Below are positions 8,501 through 17,443 of a stretch of 64,000 nucleotides of DNA, piece by piece. This stretch comes from Novisyntrophococcus fermenticellae (GTDB lineage: Bacteria > Bacillota > Clostridia > Lachnospirales > Lachnospiraceae): assembly GCF_018866245.1 (NCBI RefSeq), contig NZ_CP076458.1, positions 806,001 through 870,000 of the forward strand, read 5' to 3'. The position numbers and the translations under genes are program-made. The notes under the pieces are model-generated. The model did no database searches, was not told the DNA's origin, and saw nothing but the letters and a program-made list of their open reading frames with translations. Numbering within the stretch: position 1 is the first letter of the stretch; the number at the start of each line of letters is the position of its first letter.

Positions 8501-8717
8501 GAAGGAAGCGGAGGATGGAAAAGGATGGATTCTTCGCATGTATGAGAATAGCAATACCAGGGTAAAAGCAGATATAAAGTTCGGAAGGGAAGCGGAATCA
8601 GTTATGGAATGTGATCTGATGGAACATAATTTAAAACAGCATAAGTGTGATCACAAGAGATTCCAGGCCTGGTTTGAGCCCTATGAAATAAAAACATTTC
8701 GAATTAATTGGGCATAG
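5565..8717 (+). CDS. Alpha-mannosidase, glycoside hydrolase family 38
   Basis: A 1050-residue retaining alpha-mannosidase that should remove terminal alpha-linked mannose. The catalytic domain begins near residue 235 with GHTHIDIAWLW (His and Asp zinc ligands). The nucleophile motif LWLPDVFGYS puts the nucleophile at about Asp354. A later zinc His is in NQFHDIIPGSAIEG. The N-terminal 200 residues and the C-terminal beta-rich half match the size of bacterial family members (about 1000-1050). There is no signal peptide, so it acts in the cytoplasm on imported substrate. The start ATG follows AAAAAGGAGG. Position between a GntR regulator and a peptidase plus peptide importer suggests work on mannosylated peptides. 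Confidence 0.94.
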   Translation: MDIRFELERMERILNDIEKLRCLESTAVTEYRIWDGKKEDGAVCDTEEWREAHIDTPWKGTDRHRWYRTKIQIPFSMREKHVEFWIVTGREGQWDATNPQMLFYLNGKIIQGIDVNHRHVLISKNAVSGEEYDIALYAYSGTVEGDLIIHTGIEALDEQVNQIYYDFMVPVQAARVLMKDKKDDARKILLKLQNAAETIDLRMPYSTKFYESVHKADLMLKEEFYTTELENIPRVSAIGHTHIDIAWLWTVEQTREKVIRSFSTVLRLMDQYPDYKFMSSQPILYQFVKEQEPAMYEEIKRRIAEGRWEIDGAMWLESDCNLPNGESLVRQIIKGHKFFKDEFGKESKSLWLPDVFGYSAAVPQILKKCGIPYFMTTKIAWNQYNQLPNDTFLWKGIDGSEIFVFMPTTCNYDRTLGENISYSETRNTTTYTGIINPNMLLGTYERFQNKDLTEDTLMLYGYGDGGGGPTSEMLECAGRLKYGLPGIPKIQLEFEQEFFDRTYANIASREEMPTWDGELYFEYHRGTYTSMSKIKRCNRKSEILYEQLEILSSMSSLLGIEYPRKVIDNGWDTILLNQFHDIIPGSAIEGVYAQAEKEYEEILHEGSDTVQTLASQIAECVSSPKQSILVINTLGYMRDDIVEVDTQGAYIASGLIDQDGNHYEIQYISENRFLFFAKQLPPTGWKTFYIQQGEKPESLKNKWNYEFENDFYSVRFNKDMQIESLYEKKSQKEFIKENRLGNVLTTYEDRPMNWDNWDIDAYYKKKKYDYDGISDTKVLESGPLRTVVETSYKFLDSTVTQKVCLYKNLPRIDFVNYADWKTHHVLLKVNFPVQINTKYATYEIQYGNVERTTSNNHSWEVAQFETCGHKWADLSENGLGISLLNDCKYGYGIKDGEMSLTLIKSGTYPNENADIGMHEFTYSIYPHDRRWQEAHTVAMAYNLNVPCINVLHQGNETGSQPQEFSLVSCSQKNCFIETMKEAEDGKGWILRMYENSNTRVKADIKFGREAESVMECDLMEHNLKQHKCDHKRFQAWFEPYEIKTFRINWA

Positions 8718-8730
8718 GAGGGAGAATAAC

Positions 8731-9747
8731 ATGCTTGAAGAATTAACACAACTTTGGGGAGTCAGTGGAAGAGAAAGGAGGGTATCGGATTATATTATTG
8801 ATCAGATCAAGCCATATGCAGATGAATTAAAGAGGGATGCAATGGGTAATGTGATTGCACTGAAAAGAGGATGTGGTGAAAACAAGAAAAAGATAATGAC
8901 TGCAGCACATATGGATGAAATAGGATTAAGCGTTGTAAAAATTATGGATAACGGATTAATTCTGGTTAAAAATGTAGGAGGAGTTTCACCATATGTAGCT
9001 TACATGAATCGTGTCAGGTTTGCGAACGGAACAACAGGATGTGTGTCTTGTAATAAAGATGTTCAGAATTTAAAGCCGAATGAGATTGATCAGTTGTACG
9101 TGGATATAGGAGCAAAAGATAAAGAAGAGGCAAAAAAGTATATTCAAATCGGAGACTGTGCTTCATTTTGGGGAGAGTACATAAAACTGGCTGGCAATAA
9201 TGTGATGTCTAAGGCTTTCGATGACCGAAGTGCATGCTATATTCAAATTGAGACGATAAAACAATTAAAAGAAGTGTACCACGATATTTACTTTGTATTT
9301 ACTGTACAGGAAGAAGTAGGATTGTTCGGATCCACTACTTCAGCAGAAAGTATTCATCCCGATTTGGGAATTGCGATAGATATCACCGGTTCCTTCGACA
9401 TCCCGGGAGATGATTTTGGTACACCGGTATTAGGTAAAGGCGCAGCGATAAAAATAAATGATTCCAGTGTAATCTGTGATGAAATCCTGACGCAGTCATT
9501 GATCGAATGTGCAAAAGAAGGCGATATCCCATACCAGCTCGACGCACTAAGAGCAGGCGGCACAGATGCCGGGGCAATCAACAAATCAAATGGAGGCGTA
9601 AAAGTATTGGGTATTTCAATACCTACCAGATATGGGCACACACCAAATAGTATTATCAATCTGGAAGATGTCAGGGCATGTATAAGACTGCTTACAGAAT
9701 TTGTACAAAAGCCCTTGAACATCGTTACAGAAGAAATAATAAAATGA
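8731..9747 (+). CDS. M42-family aminopeptidase (FrvX/YsdC-like)
   Basis: A 338-residue cytoplasmic metallo-aminopeptidase of the M42 (glutamyl aminopeptidase / 'endoglucanase M') family, which forms large complexes and trims imported peptides. Metal and catalytic motifs are in order: TAAHMDEIGL, AFDDRSACY, FTVQEEVGLFGS, IAIDITGS and the late PTRYGHTP His. Length matches the family (about 340-360). It begins 13 bases after the mannosidase with GGAGGGAG upstream, so it is translated from the same message. It would hydrolyse peptides delivered by the following transporter. Confidence 0.92.
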   Translation: MLEELTQLWGVSGRERRVSDYIIDQIKPYADELKRDAMGNVIALKRGCGENKKKIMTAAHMDEIGLSVVKIMDNGLILVKNVGGVSPYVAYMNRVRFANGTTGCVSCNKDVQNLKPNEIDQLYVDIGAKDKEEAKKYIQIGDCASFWGEYIKLAGNNVMSKAFDDRSACYIQIETIKQLKEVYHDIYFVFTVQEEVGLFGSTTSAESIHPDLGIAIDITGSFDIPGDDFGTPVLGKGAAIKINDSSVICDEILTQSLIECAKEGDIPYQLDALRAGGTDAGAINKSNGGVKVLGISIPTRYGHTPNSIINLEDVRACIRLLTEFVQKPLNIVTEEIIK

Positions 9748-9766
9748 GAGAAAGAAGGAGAAGTCT

Positions 9767-11461
9767 ATGTTTCAACGGAGGTATCTAAAAAAGGCAGCTG
9801 CATGCATTCTGTCTTGTATTATGGCATTTAGTATGGCAGCCTGCGGCGGTTCAGGAGAAAGTAAAGAGAACGGTGCGTCTGCATCTCAGCAGGAGGGAAA
9901 AGAGTCGGGAGATGGTAAGCAGGTGGTGAATATTTCCATGACTACGGATCCGGATATTCTGGACCCAACCCGTTCGGATGACGCACAGAAGAATCAGATT
10001 ACGTTGGAAGTCCAGGAAACTTTAATACGTATGAAGGATGGAAAGATCACACCGGGCGGTGCAAAGTCATGGGAAACTTCAGAGGACGGTCTTGTCTGGA
10101 CATTCCACCTGCAGGATAACAAATATTCGGATGGTACACCTGTAAAGGCAGATGACTATGTCAACTGTATGCTGAGAACCTTTGATCCGGAGGTAGGATG
10201 CCATAATGCCGGAATGTTTTATTGTATTGAAGGAGGAGAGGCTTATAATACAGGAAAAGGCAAGAGGGAAGATGTGGGCATAAAAGCTCCGGATGATCAG
10301 ACATTGGAGATTCATCTGAATGAAGCACTCCCATATTTTCTTCTGATGGCTAATTGTGCAAATCTCACTCCGGTACCGGCTGATAAAACAACTGGAGAAG
10401 ATAATCTTACATATGGTTCAAATGCAGAAGGAATGATGTACTCTGGCCCATTTGCAATAGAAAGCTGGACAAGAGGCAGCCAGATTGTACTTAAGAAAAA
10501 TGAAAACTACTGGGATGCAGAGAATGTTAAATTGGATACCGTTAATTTGATTCTTGCGCAGGAAGAGAATACAAGACAGCAGATGTTTGAAGAAGGTAAT
10601 CTTGATATGTTAACGGGAATTAACTCTGAATACCATAAAAAGATGCAAGATAAAATTGACGCAAAAGAAGTAGTGTTCGAGGAGAACGCAAATCCCAGCT
10701 CCTCTTATATCTGTTTTAATAATAATGATCCGGATGGTATTTTTTCGAATGCTAAAATCAGAAAAGCCTTTTCACTTGCAATCGACAGGGAGAGTTTTCT
10801 GAAAAATGTACAAAAAAAGAATAAGCCGGCTTATGGATTAGTTCCTTATGGAATCAACAATGAAGAAAGCATGTATCGGGAAGAGGTAGAAGATCCATTG
10901 CTGAAATCGAAAGATGAGGATCCCGTTGCGCTATTTGAAGAGGGATTAAAGGAAATCGGAAAAACCAGAGACGAGATTACGGTTACTTTTCTGCAAAGTA
11001 ATGCCAATAATGATACGAAATTAAATTCTGAATTTTTCCAGAGACAATGGCAGGAGAAATTTGGAATTACGGTAAAAATTGATACAGCAGCGGATAATTC
11101 AACCTTCAATAATACTGTTTCAAAAGGAATGTATCAGATTTGTAACACTGGCTGGGGTGCGGATTACAACGATCCTATGACCTTTATGCAATGCTATCTC
11201 AGCGGAGATGGTAATAATCCGGCATTTTTCTCGAACAGTGAATATGACAAGCTGGTCAACGAAGCCAAGTCCGAACAAGATATGAAGACGAGACAGGAAA
11301 AGTTCGCAAAAGCTGAGGACATTTTGATTAACGAAGATGCGGGAGTTGCACCACTTAGTTATAGTTTTCAGAAGAACCTGATTAACAAGAATCTCAAAGA
11401 CTATGGAATTAACGGATCAGGCGGTCCCCTGATTGAACTGAAAAATGCATATATGGAGTGA
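9767..11461 (+). CDS. Oligopeptide-type ABC transporter substrate-binding lipoprotein
   Basis: A 564-residue SBP_bac_5 (DppA/OppA-type) lipoprotein. The N-terminus has a signal peptide with lipobox FSMAACGG (Cys about 26) and a Ser/Gly/Glu-rich linker. The family signature region is seen as DPDILDPTRSDD followed by ETLIRMKDGKITPGGAKSWE and TFHLQDNKYSDGTPVKADDY. It captures peptides or related ligands outside the membrane and delivers them to the two permeases that follow. Some members of this cluster carry oligosaccharides or glycopeptides rather than plain peptides, which is worth noting beside a mannosidase. Confidence 0.92.
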   Translation: MFQRRYLKKAAACILSCIMAFSMAACGGSGESKENGASASQQEGKESGDGKQVVNISMTTDPDILDPTRSDDAQKNQITLEVQETLIRMKDGKITPGGAKSWETSEDGLVWTFHLQDNKYSDGTPVKADDYVNCMLRTFDPEVGCHNAGMFYCIEGGEAYNTGKGKREDVGIKAPDDQTLEIHLNEALPYFLLMANCANLTPVPADKTTGEDNLTYGSNAEGMMYSGPFAIESWTRGSQIVLKKNENYWDAENVKLDTVNLILAQEENTRQQMFEEGNLDMLTGINSEYHKKMQDKIDAKEVVFEENANPSSSYICFNNNDPDGIFSNAKIRKAFSLAIDRESFLKNVQKKNKPAYGLVPYGINNEESMYREEVEDPLLKSKDEDPVALFEEGLKEIGKTRDEITVTFLQSNANNDTKLNSEFFQRQWQEKFGITVKIDTAADNSTFNNTVSKGMYQICNTGWGADYNDPMTFMQCYLSGDGNNPAFFSNSEYDKLVNEAKSEQDMKTRQEKFAKAEDILINEDAGVAPLSYSFQKNLINKNLKDYGINGSGGPLIELKNAYME

Positions 11462-11528
11462 ATAATCAATTAATCTTGAGGCGGAGGAGGAATGATTCTC
11501 TGCCTCTGACAAATTTAAGGAGAATAGG

Positions 11529-12476
11529 ATGGTTAAGTACATATTAAAGAAATTACTGTACATGATAGTCACGCTTTGGATTATTATGACAGCTACCTTT
11601 TTTATGATGAATATGATTCCGGGAGATCCTATGCAAAATGGTACAAAGGTTCTCCCGGAGGCAGTGGCGAAAAACCTGGAGAAAAAGTGGGGATTAGATA
11701 AGCCAATTACGGAACGCTATGTGCGGTATATAAAGAATTTCCTTAAAGGCGATTTAGGGGAATCCTATACAACACCCGGATTAACTGCCAACGAGGTCAT
11801 TGCAAGCAGACTTCCGGCTTCTTTGAGGCTGGGGTTACAGGCGGTAATTGTGGGACTGGTACTGGGGTTGCTCATAGGAATCCTGGCAGCACTTCGAAGA
11901 AATACATGGGTAGATTTTCTGGCTATCTTTCTTGCAATTGTGGGTGTATCAGTTCCAAGTTTTGTATTTGCAGCTTTACTGCAAAAGAGTCTGGGGGGGA
12001 GTTTCTTTCCGATTGTCGGTTGGATTACAAAGGGAATGGGATTGCCGGAACAGTTTAGAGTTACAGCACTTCCGACATTATCGGCTGCGATCGGTGGAAT
12101 GGCAACCTATTCAAGATTTATGCGTTCCTCTGTCCTGGATGTCTTGAGTAATGATTATATTCTTACCGCAAGAGCGAAGGGGTTATCAGAAGGTGAGATT
12201 TTACGCAGGCATGTTTTAAGAAATAGCATTACACCAATTATATCAATCGTTGCTCCTCAGGTGGCCGGAATTGTAACTGGATCATTTGTCATTGAAAGAA
12301 TTTTTTCGATACCGGGACTTGGAAGATATTATGTGGATAGCGTAAACGGGAGAGATTATCCGATGATTATGGCAACCACGATATTCTTTTCAGCTATATT
12401 TATTGTCTCTATTGTTGTGATGGATATATTATATGCGTTAGTTGACCCGCGAGTAAGACGGAATTTGATCAAATGA
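11529..12476 (+). CDS. Peptide-type ABC transporter permease (DppB/OppB-like)
   Basis: A 315-residue inner-membrane subunit with the N-terminal KYILKKLLYMIVTLWIIMTA helix typical of DppB and about six membrane segments. The EAA loop that contacts the ATPases is visible near residues 210-235 (LTARAKGLSEGEILRRHVLR). It forms the translocation pore with the next gene. A good AAGGAG precedes the ATG. Confidence 0.92.
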   Translation: MVKYILKKLLYMIVTLWIIMTATFFMMNMIPGDPMQNGTKVLPEAVAKNLEKKWGLDKPITERYVRYIKNFLKGDLGESYTTPGLTANEVIASRLPASLRLGLQAVIVGLVLGLLIGILAALRRNTWVDFLAIFLAIVGVSVPSFVFAALLQKSLGGSFFPIVGWITKGMGLPEQFRVTALPTLSAAIGGMATYSRFMRSSVLDVLSNDYILTARAKGLSEGEILRRHVLRNSITPIISIVAPQVAGIVTGSFVIERIFSIPGLGRYYVDSVNGRDYPMIMATTIFFSAIFIVSIVVMDILYALVDPRVRRNLIK

Positions 12477-12510
12477 CAATAAAAAGCAAGATGGCAGAAA
12501 GGAACAGGAT

Positions 12511-13440
12511 ATGGATAGTCAAAAAATAACTTTGACAGAAGATATGTTTCACCGAGTCGGAACGAATGAACAGAAGTCAGAAAGTGTAGTCAGGCCAAGT
12601 ATATCGTACTGGCAGGATGCATGGAGACGCTTAAAACAGAATAAAGTTGCTTTGTTCAGCATGTGCTTCTTGATATTTATGGTATTGATGTGCATATTTG
12701 CGCCATATATTTATCCGCATGCATATGATGAACAAATGATCGAGCATACGAATCAAGTCCCAACGGCTCAGCATATCTTTGGCCTGGACGATCTTGGACG
12801 AGATATCTTCGCCCGTGTGTGGGTAGGCGGGCGTGTATCACTTGCAATTGGTCTGGTTGGGGCGGTCATCTCTCTGGTTGTCGGTGTTATATATGGCGGA
12901 ATCAGTGGGTATTTTGGCGGAACTGTCGATAATCTTATGATGAGAATTGTGGAGGTTCTGGTTGGAATTCCATACATGATCGTAGTAATACTGGTGAGCA
13001 TTGTACTCGGGAAAGGTATGGGATCGTTAATTATAGCCCTGTGTCTTACGAGCTGGACCGGGCTGGCACGGTTGGTCAGAGGTCAGATTCTTAATTTGAT
13101 GGAGAGTGAATACATACTGGCGGCGAAAGCATTAGGGACGCCAACTTATAAAATTATTTTTAAGCATCTGTTACCGAATACATTGAGTGTAATAATCGTA
13201 AATACAACATTTTCTATACCCAGTTTTATATTTGCTGAGTCATTCTTAAGCTTTATAGGAATGGGAATACAGCCTCCGAATACGAGTTGGGGAGCGATGG
13301 CAGCACTTGGTCAGCAGCAGATGTCTTATTACCCACATGAATTACTCTTTCCGGCATTGGCGATATCGCTGACGATGCTGGCGTTTAATTTACTTGGGGA
13401 TGGATTGCGTGATGCATTTGATCCCAAATTACGTCAATAA
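12511..13440 (+). CDS. Peptide-type ABC transporter permease (DppC/OppC-like)
   Basis: A 309-residue partner permease with a cytoplasmic N-terminus, a first helix (LFSMCFLIFMVLMCIFAPY), the OppC-like HIFGLDDLGRDIFARVWVGG segment after it, and the EAA loop YILAAKALGTPTYKIIFKHL. These features are diagnostic for the second permease of Dpp/Opp systems. It lies 34 bases after the first permease and shares the operon. Confidence 0.92.
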   Translation: MDSQKITLTEDMFHRVGTNEQKSESVVRPSISYWQDAWRRLKQNKVALFSMCFLIFMVLMCIFAPYIYPHAYDEQMIEHTNQVPTAQHIFGLDDLGRDIFARVWVGGRVSLAIGLVGAVISLVVGVIYGGISGYFGGTVDNLMMRIVEVLVGIPYMIVVILVSIVLGKGMGSLIIALCLTSWTGLARLVRGQILNLMESEYILAAKALGTPTYKIIFKHLLPNTLSVIIVNTTFSIPSFIFAESFLSFIGMGIQPPNTSWGAMAALGQQQMSYYPHELLFPALAISLTMLAFNLLGDGLRDAFDPKLRQ

Positions 13441-13466
13441 CATACCAGGAGGAAATAGAGATAAAG

Positions 13467-14492
13467 ATGAGTCATTTATTAGAAGTCAACAATTTAAACG
13501 TTTCCTTTCATACTTATGCCGGTGAAGTGCAGGCTGTCCGCGGTGTGTCATTGTATCTGGATGAAGAAGAAACACTTGCAATAGTAGGTGAATCGGGATG
13601 TGGGAAGACAGTAACATCAAAAACAATTATGGGATTAATTGCCACTCCTCCGGGAGAGGTGAAAAAGGGAAGCGAAATCTTGTATAAGGGCAAGAATATA
13701 TTAAAATATTCCAAGAAGAAATGGCAGGATTATCGTGGTAAAGAGGCAGGAATGATCTTTCAGGATCCTATGACTTCTTTAAACCCTACAATGAAGGTAG
13801 GAAAGCAGATTCAGGAAGGCATCAGAAAGCATCAGAAGATCAGTAAGCAGGAGGCGAAAAAGAAGACAATAGAGCTTCTAAAGAAAGTCAATATACCGAA
13901 TCCGGAAGAGCGTCTTGATCAGTATCCGCATGAATTCTCCGGCGGTATGCGTCAGAGAGTGATGATCGCCATTGCACTGTCATGCAATCCGAATATTATG
14001 ATAGCGGACGAGCCGACTACAGCCCTCGATGTAACCATACAGGCACAGATTTTAAAGCTTCTCAAAGATATTCAGAAAACGAATCATTCCTCGATTATCA
14101 TGATTACGCATGATCTGGGTGTTGTTGCCGGAATGGCGGATCGTATAGCCGTTATGTATGCGGGAGAAATAGTTGAAGAGGGAGTGGTGCGAGACATCTT
14201 TAAAAATCCTCAGCACCCTTATACTTATGCCTTACTAAATGCGGTTCCGAATCCTGAGTTGGAGAATAAGGCAGAACTGCACGTGATTAAGGGGACACCT
14301 CCTGATTTAATTTCACCGCCGAAAGGCTGTGCATTTGCATCACGATGCAAATATTGTATGCAAGTTTGTCAGGAATATGAACCGGAGAAAACAGAAATAT
14401 CAGATGGACATATCGCGAGGTGCTGGCTTCAGGATCCGATGGCTAAAAAGCTTTATAAATTTGACGATGCAAGGAGCGTGATGAAGGAATGA
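13467..14492 (+). CDS. Peptide-type ABC transporter ATPase 1 (DppD/OppD-like)
   Basis: A 341-residue cytoplasmic ATPase that powers the importer. Walker A is GESGCGKT (near residue 42), the signature is FSGGMRQRV, and Walker B is [12 protein letters not shown]. The C-terminal oligo_HPY extension carries four cysteines ([15 protein letters not shown]), which in this family can bind an iron-sulfur cluster. It overlaps the next ATPase gene by 4 bases (ATGA), so the two are translationally coupled. Confidence 0.94.
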   Translation: MSHLLEVNNLNVSFHTYAGEVQAVRGVSLYLDEEETLAIVGESGCGKTVTSKTIMGLIATPPGEVKKGSEILYKGKNILKYSKKKWQDYRGKEAGMIFQDPMTSLNPTMKVGKQIQEGIRKHQKISKQEAKKKTIELLKKVNIPNPEERLDQYPHEFSGGMRQRVMIAIALSCNPNIMIADEPTTALDVTIQAQILKLLKDIQKTNHSSIIMITHDLGVVAGMADRIAVMYAGEIVEEGVVRDIFKNPQHPYTYALLNAVPNPELENKAELHVIKGTPPDLISPPKGCAFASRCKYCMQVCQEYEPEKTEISDGHIARCWLQDPMAKKLYKFDDARSVMKE

Positions 14493-15466
14493 ACACCGAA
14501 ATAAGAGAGCCGCTTATAAAAGTCACCCATTTGAAGAAATACTTTCCGCTTCAAAGAAAAAGAGTCCTTAAAGCCGTCGATGATGTATCATTTGAGATTT
14601 ATCCGGGAGAAACTCTGGGACTGGTAGGTGAGTCGGGATGTGGAAAAACAACGTGTGGAAGAACAATATTAGGCCTGTATCCCGCCACTGGCGGAACCAT
14701 CCAGTATAAAGGCAAAGATATCAGCCGGCTAAAAGATAAAAAAGATCTTCTGAAATTTAAAAAAGATGCTCAGATGATCTTTCAGGATCCCTATTCATCA
14801 TTAAACCCTCGTATGACAGTAGGCGATATTATATCAGAAGGAATGAGAAACCATCATTTACCGGGAGGACATGCGAGAGTTCAGGAATTATTGGAAATGG
14901 TTGGATTAAACAAAGAACATGCGAATCGCTTTCCACATGAGTTTTCCGGTGGTCAGAGGCAGAGAATCGGTATTGCCCGTGCATTGGCTGTCAGGCCGGA
15001 ATTTATTGTATGCGATGAGCCTATATCTGCACTGGATGTATCCATACAGGCACAGGTTGTAAATCTCCTGATGCGCCTTCAAGAGGAATTAGGTCTTACC
15101 TATTTATTTATTGCTCACGATTTGTCTATGGTTCGTCATATTTCTGATCGTGTAGGGGTCATGTATATGGGGCAATTGGTAGAACTGGCTCCAAGTCAGG
15201 AACTCTATGATAAGCCGATACACTTTTATACACAGGCTCTGCTTTCGGCTATACCAATTCCGGATCCTGATATTGAAAAAACTAAGACGGTTCTTCCGCT
15301 GGAGGGCGAAGTCGGAAGCCCGATAGACTGCGGACCGGGATGTCGGTTTAAAGGAAGGTGCAAATATGCGGAAGAAACCTGTGGAAGTGTTACACCAGTA
15401 CTAAAAGAAGTTGAAAAAGGACATTTCGTTGCGTGCCATGTGATAAATGGTAATGAACGAATATAA
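14489..15466 (+). CDS. Peptide-type ABC transporter ATPase 2 (DppF/OppF-like)
   Basis: A 325-residue partner ATPase. Walker A is GESGCGKTT, the signature is [10 protein letters not shown], Walker B is [12 protein letters not shown], and the switch His is in [11 protein letters not shown]. It ends with the same Cys-rich tail ([17 protein letters not shown]). With the gene before it, it forms the heterodimeric motor. It is the last gene of the operon; no clear terminator follows at once. Confidence 0.94.
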   Translation: MNTEIREPLIKVTHLKKYFPLQRKRVLKAVDDVSFEIYPGETLGLVGESGCGKTTCGRTILGLYPATGGTIQYKGKDISRLKDKKDLLKFKKDAQMIFQDPYSSLNPRMTVGDIISEGMRNHHLPGGHARVQELLEMVGLNKEHANRFPHEFSGGQRQRIGIARALAVRPEFIVCDEPISALDVSIQAQVVNLLMRLQEELGLTYLFIAHDLSMVRHISDRVGVMYMGQLVELAPSQELYDKPIHFYTQALLSAIPIPDPDIEKTKTVLPLEGEVGSPIDCGPGCRFKGRCKYAEETCGSVTPVLKEVEKGHFVACHVINGNERI

Positions 15467-15498
15467 GCAACAGAAAAGAAAGATTTCTTCGATTTAAT

Positions 15499-15720
15499 CT
15501 AAGTGGAGATAATCACCTTCAGCAATAAATTCCAAGAATTAAAGCTGTCCTCTGGAAAAGCATATAGAGGGGCATTTCCAGGGGTCTTTCTGTAATCCTT
15601 CGGTGTCATCCCGGTCTTCTGACAAAATTGCCGATACAGATGCACTTCACTGGAATAACCGCAGATATCTGCAATTTTTTCCACACTCATATCTGTGTTA
15701 TGCAAAATAGTTTTGTTTGC
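15499..15720 (-). pseudogene. AraC-type DNA-binding domain fragment
   Basis: On the reverse strand, KTILHNTDMSVEKIADICGY followed by SSEVHLYRQFCQKTGMTPKD is the second helix-turn-helix of an AraC/XylS regulator. The sensor domain and first HTH are missing: at about 15710 the sequence switches to an unrelated gene on the other strand. It is a truncated remnant at a rearrangement join. Confidence 0.7.
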
Positions 15721-15991
15721 GTGGTTGGGGTTGCTGTGCTTCTTCATTCCGCTCATTATGGCTGTAGCAGGTGGCAACAAAGGCTATTGCAATTGTTATT
15801 GCGGACGGGGGCAATTATTCGGATTGCTTGGCGGAAAATATGGATTGTCACGAAAAAAAGATATCCCTAAGTGGATGAAAAGCAAAGGGTTCCGCTATGG
15901 TTTCCTGATATTCTTTTTTGTTATGTTTTTTCAGATGTTATGGAATACATATCTGGTTTTTAACGGAGCAAGCAGTCATCAAAAAAGTTAG
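15708..15991 (+). pseudogene. Fragment of a membrane ferredoxin-like (YccM/NapH-type) protein
   Basis: The frame reads a membrane helix (VLFAWLGLLCFFIPLIMAVA), then a Cys-rich loop (NKGYCNCYCGRGQLFGLLGG), a basic stretch (GLSRKKDIPKWMKSKGFR) and a second helix (YGFLIFFFVMFFQMLW). CNxYCxRG is typical of polytopic 4Fe-4S membrane proteins of the NapH/YccM kind. Both ends are cut: the left end at the AraC join, the right end at a stop just before a rhodanese fragment. Confidence 0.55.
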
Positions 15992-16071
15992 CAGATCTGG
16001 GATATACGAATATTGTTGAGTTTGGAGGCATCCGCGACTGGAAGGGTGAGACGGTTACAGAAAATCCGTGA
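15970..16071 (+). pseudogene. C-terminal fragment of a rhodanese domain
   Basis: A frame ending in TGA at 16069-16071 reads SSKKLADLGYTNIVEFGGIR then DWKGETVTENP, the last helix and strand of rhodanese (sulfurtransferase) domains, where GYTNxxxFxGGxxxW is characteristic. The catalytic Cys loop is missing, so it cannot be functional. It is fused out of frame behind the membrane ferredoxin fragment. Confidence 0.6.
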
Positions 16072-16139
16072 AAATATCGACACGATACTAGAGAGAGCAA
16101 GACAGAAGCGCAAAAAAAGATAACAAGAAATAACAGAAA

Positions 16140-16177
16140 AATCCATCTTTAGGGTAAAACCTTTAGATGGATTTTTT
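16140..16177 (+). terminator. Rho-independent terminator
   Basis: AATCCATCT pairs with AGATGGATT around a short inner stem, followed by a run of T. It would insulate the following sugar operon from the scar region. Confidence 0.7.
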
Positions 16178-16351
16178 GCATACACCCATATGTGAAAAGA
16201 TTATTTGGCAATATTTTCACCATTTACATTTGTGTCAAAATATTGGTATAAATAAGTAATAAAATTTATACTAAAAAATACGATACTTTGTTAATATTAC
16301 ACCGTAAACAAAAAGATATCTATTTCAAAGAAATAATACGGAGGAAGATGA
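16178..16351 (+). promoter_or_regulatory. Promoter and inverted-repeat operator of the 16-27 kb operon
   Basis: A candidate sigma-A promoter is TTTACA (16223-16228), an 18-base spacer and TATAAA (16247-16252). It lies inside a perfect 9-bp inverted repeat, CAATATTTT (16209-16217) and AAAATATTG (16237-16245), extended on the inner side by CAC/GTG with a 2-base slip. A regulator dimer bound there would cover the -35 and spacer. No other regulator gene is adjacent except the YesN-type protein at the operon's far end. Confidence 0.5.
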
Positions 16352-17416
16352 GTGAGAAAGATAGGCATAGGTATAGTTGGATTGGGTTTTATTGCAAATG
16401 GCGTTCACTTACCTGGTATTCAGAAAAGCCCCGATTTAGAATTAAAGGCTATTTGCGATATTAATCCCGACGCATTGAAAGCCACACAAACATTATATGG
16501 AATCGATGATGCGCATTGTTTTACCGATTTCAGGGATTTGATTAACTGTCCGGATGTAGATGCAGTCGACATCTGTACCCCGAATGATGTACACTATCCC
16601 GTTGCAAAATACGCAATAGAAGCAGGAAAGCCATATAATCTGGAAAAACCTGTGGGATTGAATACGTCACAGGCAAATACGCTGGCGGAGATGACGAAGG
16701 AAAAAGGATTGGCACATATGGTCTGCTTCTCTTATCGCTTTAAAGCTGCTGCACGGTATGCCCGGGATTTAGTACAGTCCGGAGAACTGGGAGAAATCTA
16801 TCATGCGCATATGCAGTATTTTCAGGCATGGGGTATGCCTTTTCAGGACGTGCCTATGCGGTGGTACCATGCGAAAGAGCACGCAGGCTCCGGAGTGCTT
16901 GGTGATTTAGGCAGTCATGGAATAGATTTGGTTCGGTTCATAACCGGAAAAGATTATACGAAGGTAATCGGTAATCAAGGCACGTATGTAAAGGAACGAC
17001 GTAAAAATGAAGGCGGTATCGGTAAAGTGGATGTGGACGATTTTACACATTTTCTGGCTGAATTAGACGATCATATTTCTGCATCATTTTTGTTCACCCG
17101 GTTTGCATACGGCAGAGGGAATTATCAGAGACTGGAGCTGTCAGGGAGCAAGGGGGCGTTGATTTATAAGCTGGATGAGACACCTGGAGTGGATGAGTTG
17201 GAGGTATGCATCGGAGAGCCTTATGCATCTGTAAATAAGTTTACAAAGCTGCCGATTCCCGATAAATATTATGTGGATCAGATGCAGTCCTTTGCAGATA
17301 TCTGTCTGAAAAAAGGTGATGGCTTATCGGCTGATATTTTTGACGGTTTAAGGGATCAGAAAGTCATAGATGCAGTAATAGAATCTGCAAAATCAGGAAG
17401 CTGGCGCGAGCTTTAA
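16352..17416 (+). CDS. Gfo/Idh/MocA-family NAD(P)-dependent oxidoreductase
   Basis: A 354-residue sugar or cyclitol dehydrogenase. The N-terminal Rossmann fold shows GIVGLGFIANGVH and CDINPDA. The catalytic Lys motif is NLEKPVG (families usually have CEKP). The C-terminal domain carries DLGSHGIDLVRF. It uses a GTG start with GGAGG upstream. It is the first gene of a long operon, so oxidation or reduction of a sugar hydroxyl or keto group is a likely early step. The exact substrate cannot be told from sequence. Confidence 0.9.
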   Translation: MRKIGIGIVGLGFIANGVHLPGIQKSPDLELKAICDINPDALKATQTLYGIDDAHCFTDFRDLINCPDVDAVDICTPNDVHYPVAKYAIEAGKPYNLEKPVGLNTSQANTLAEMTKEKGLAHMVCFSYRFKAAARYARDLVQSGELGEIYHAHMQYFQAWGMPFQDVPMRWYHAKEHAGSGVLGDLGSHGIDLVRFITGKDYTKVIGNQGTYVKERRKNEGGIGKVDVDDFTHFLAELDDHISASFLFTRFAYGRGNYQRLELSGSKGALIYKLDETPGVDELEVCIGEPYASVNKFTKLPIPDKYYVDQMQSFADICLKKGDGLSADIFDGLRDQKVIDAVIESAKSGSWREL

Positions 17417-17443
17417 CTATATGAAACGTAGAAGGGAGAAAAA

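Noticed and set aside
4833..15466. Reading the operon as a plain mannan or mannoside utilisation locus
   Set aside because: The only transporter is Opp/Dpp-type and the partner enzyme is a peptidase; no mannose kinase, isomerase or sugar transporter is present.
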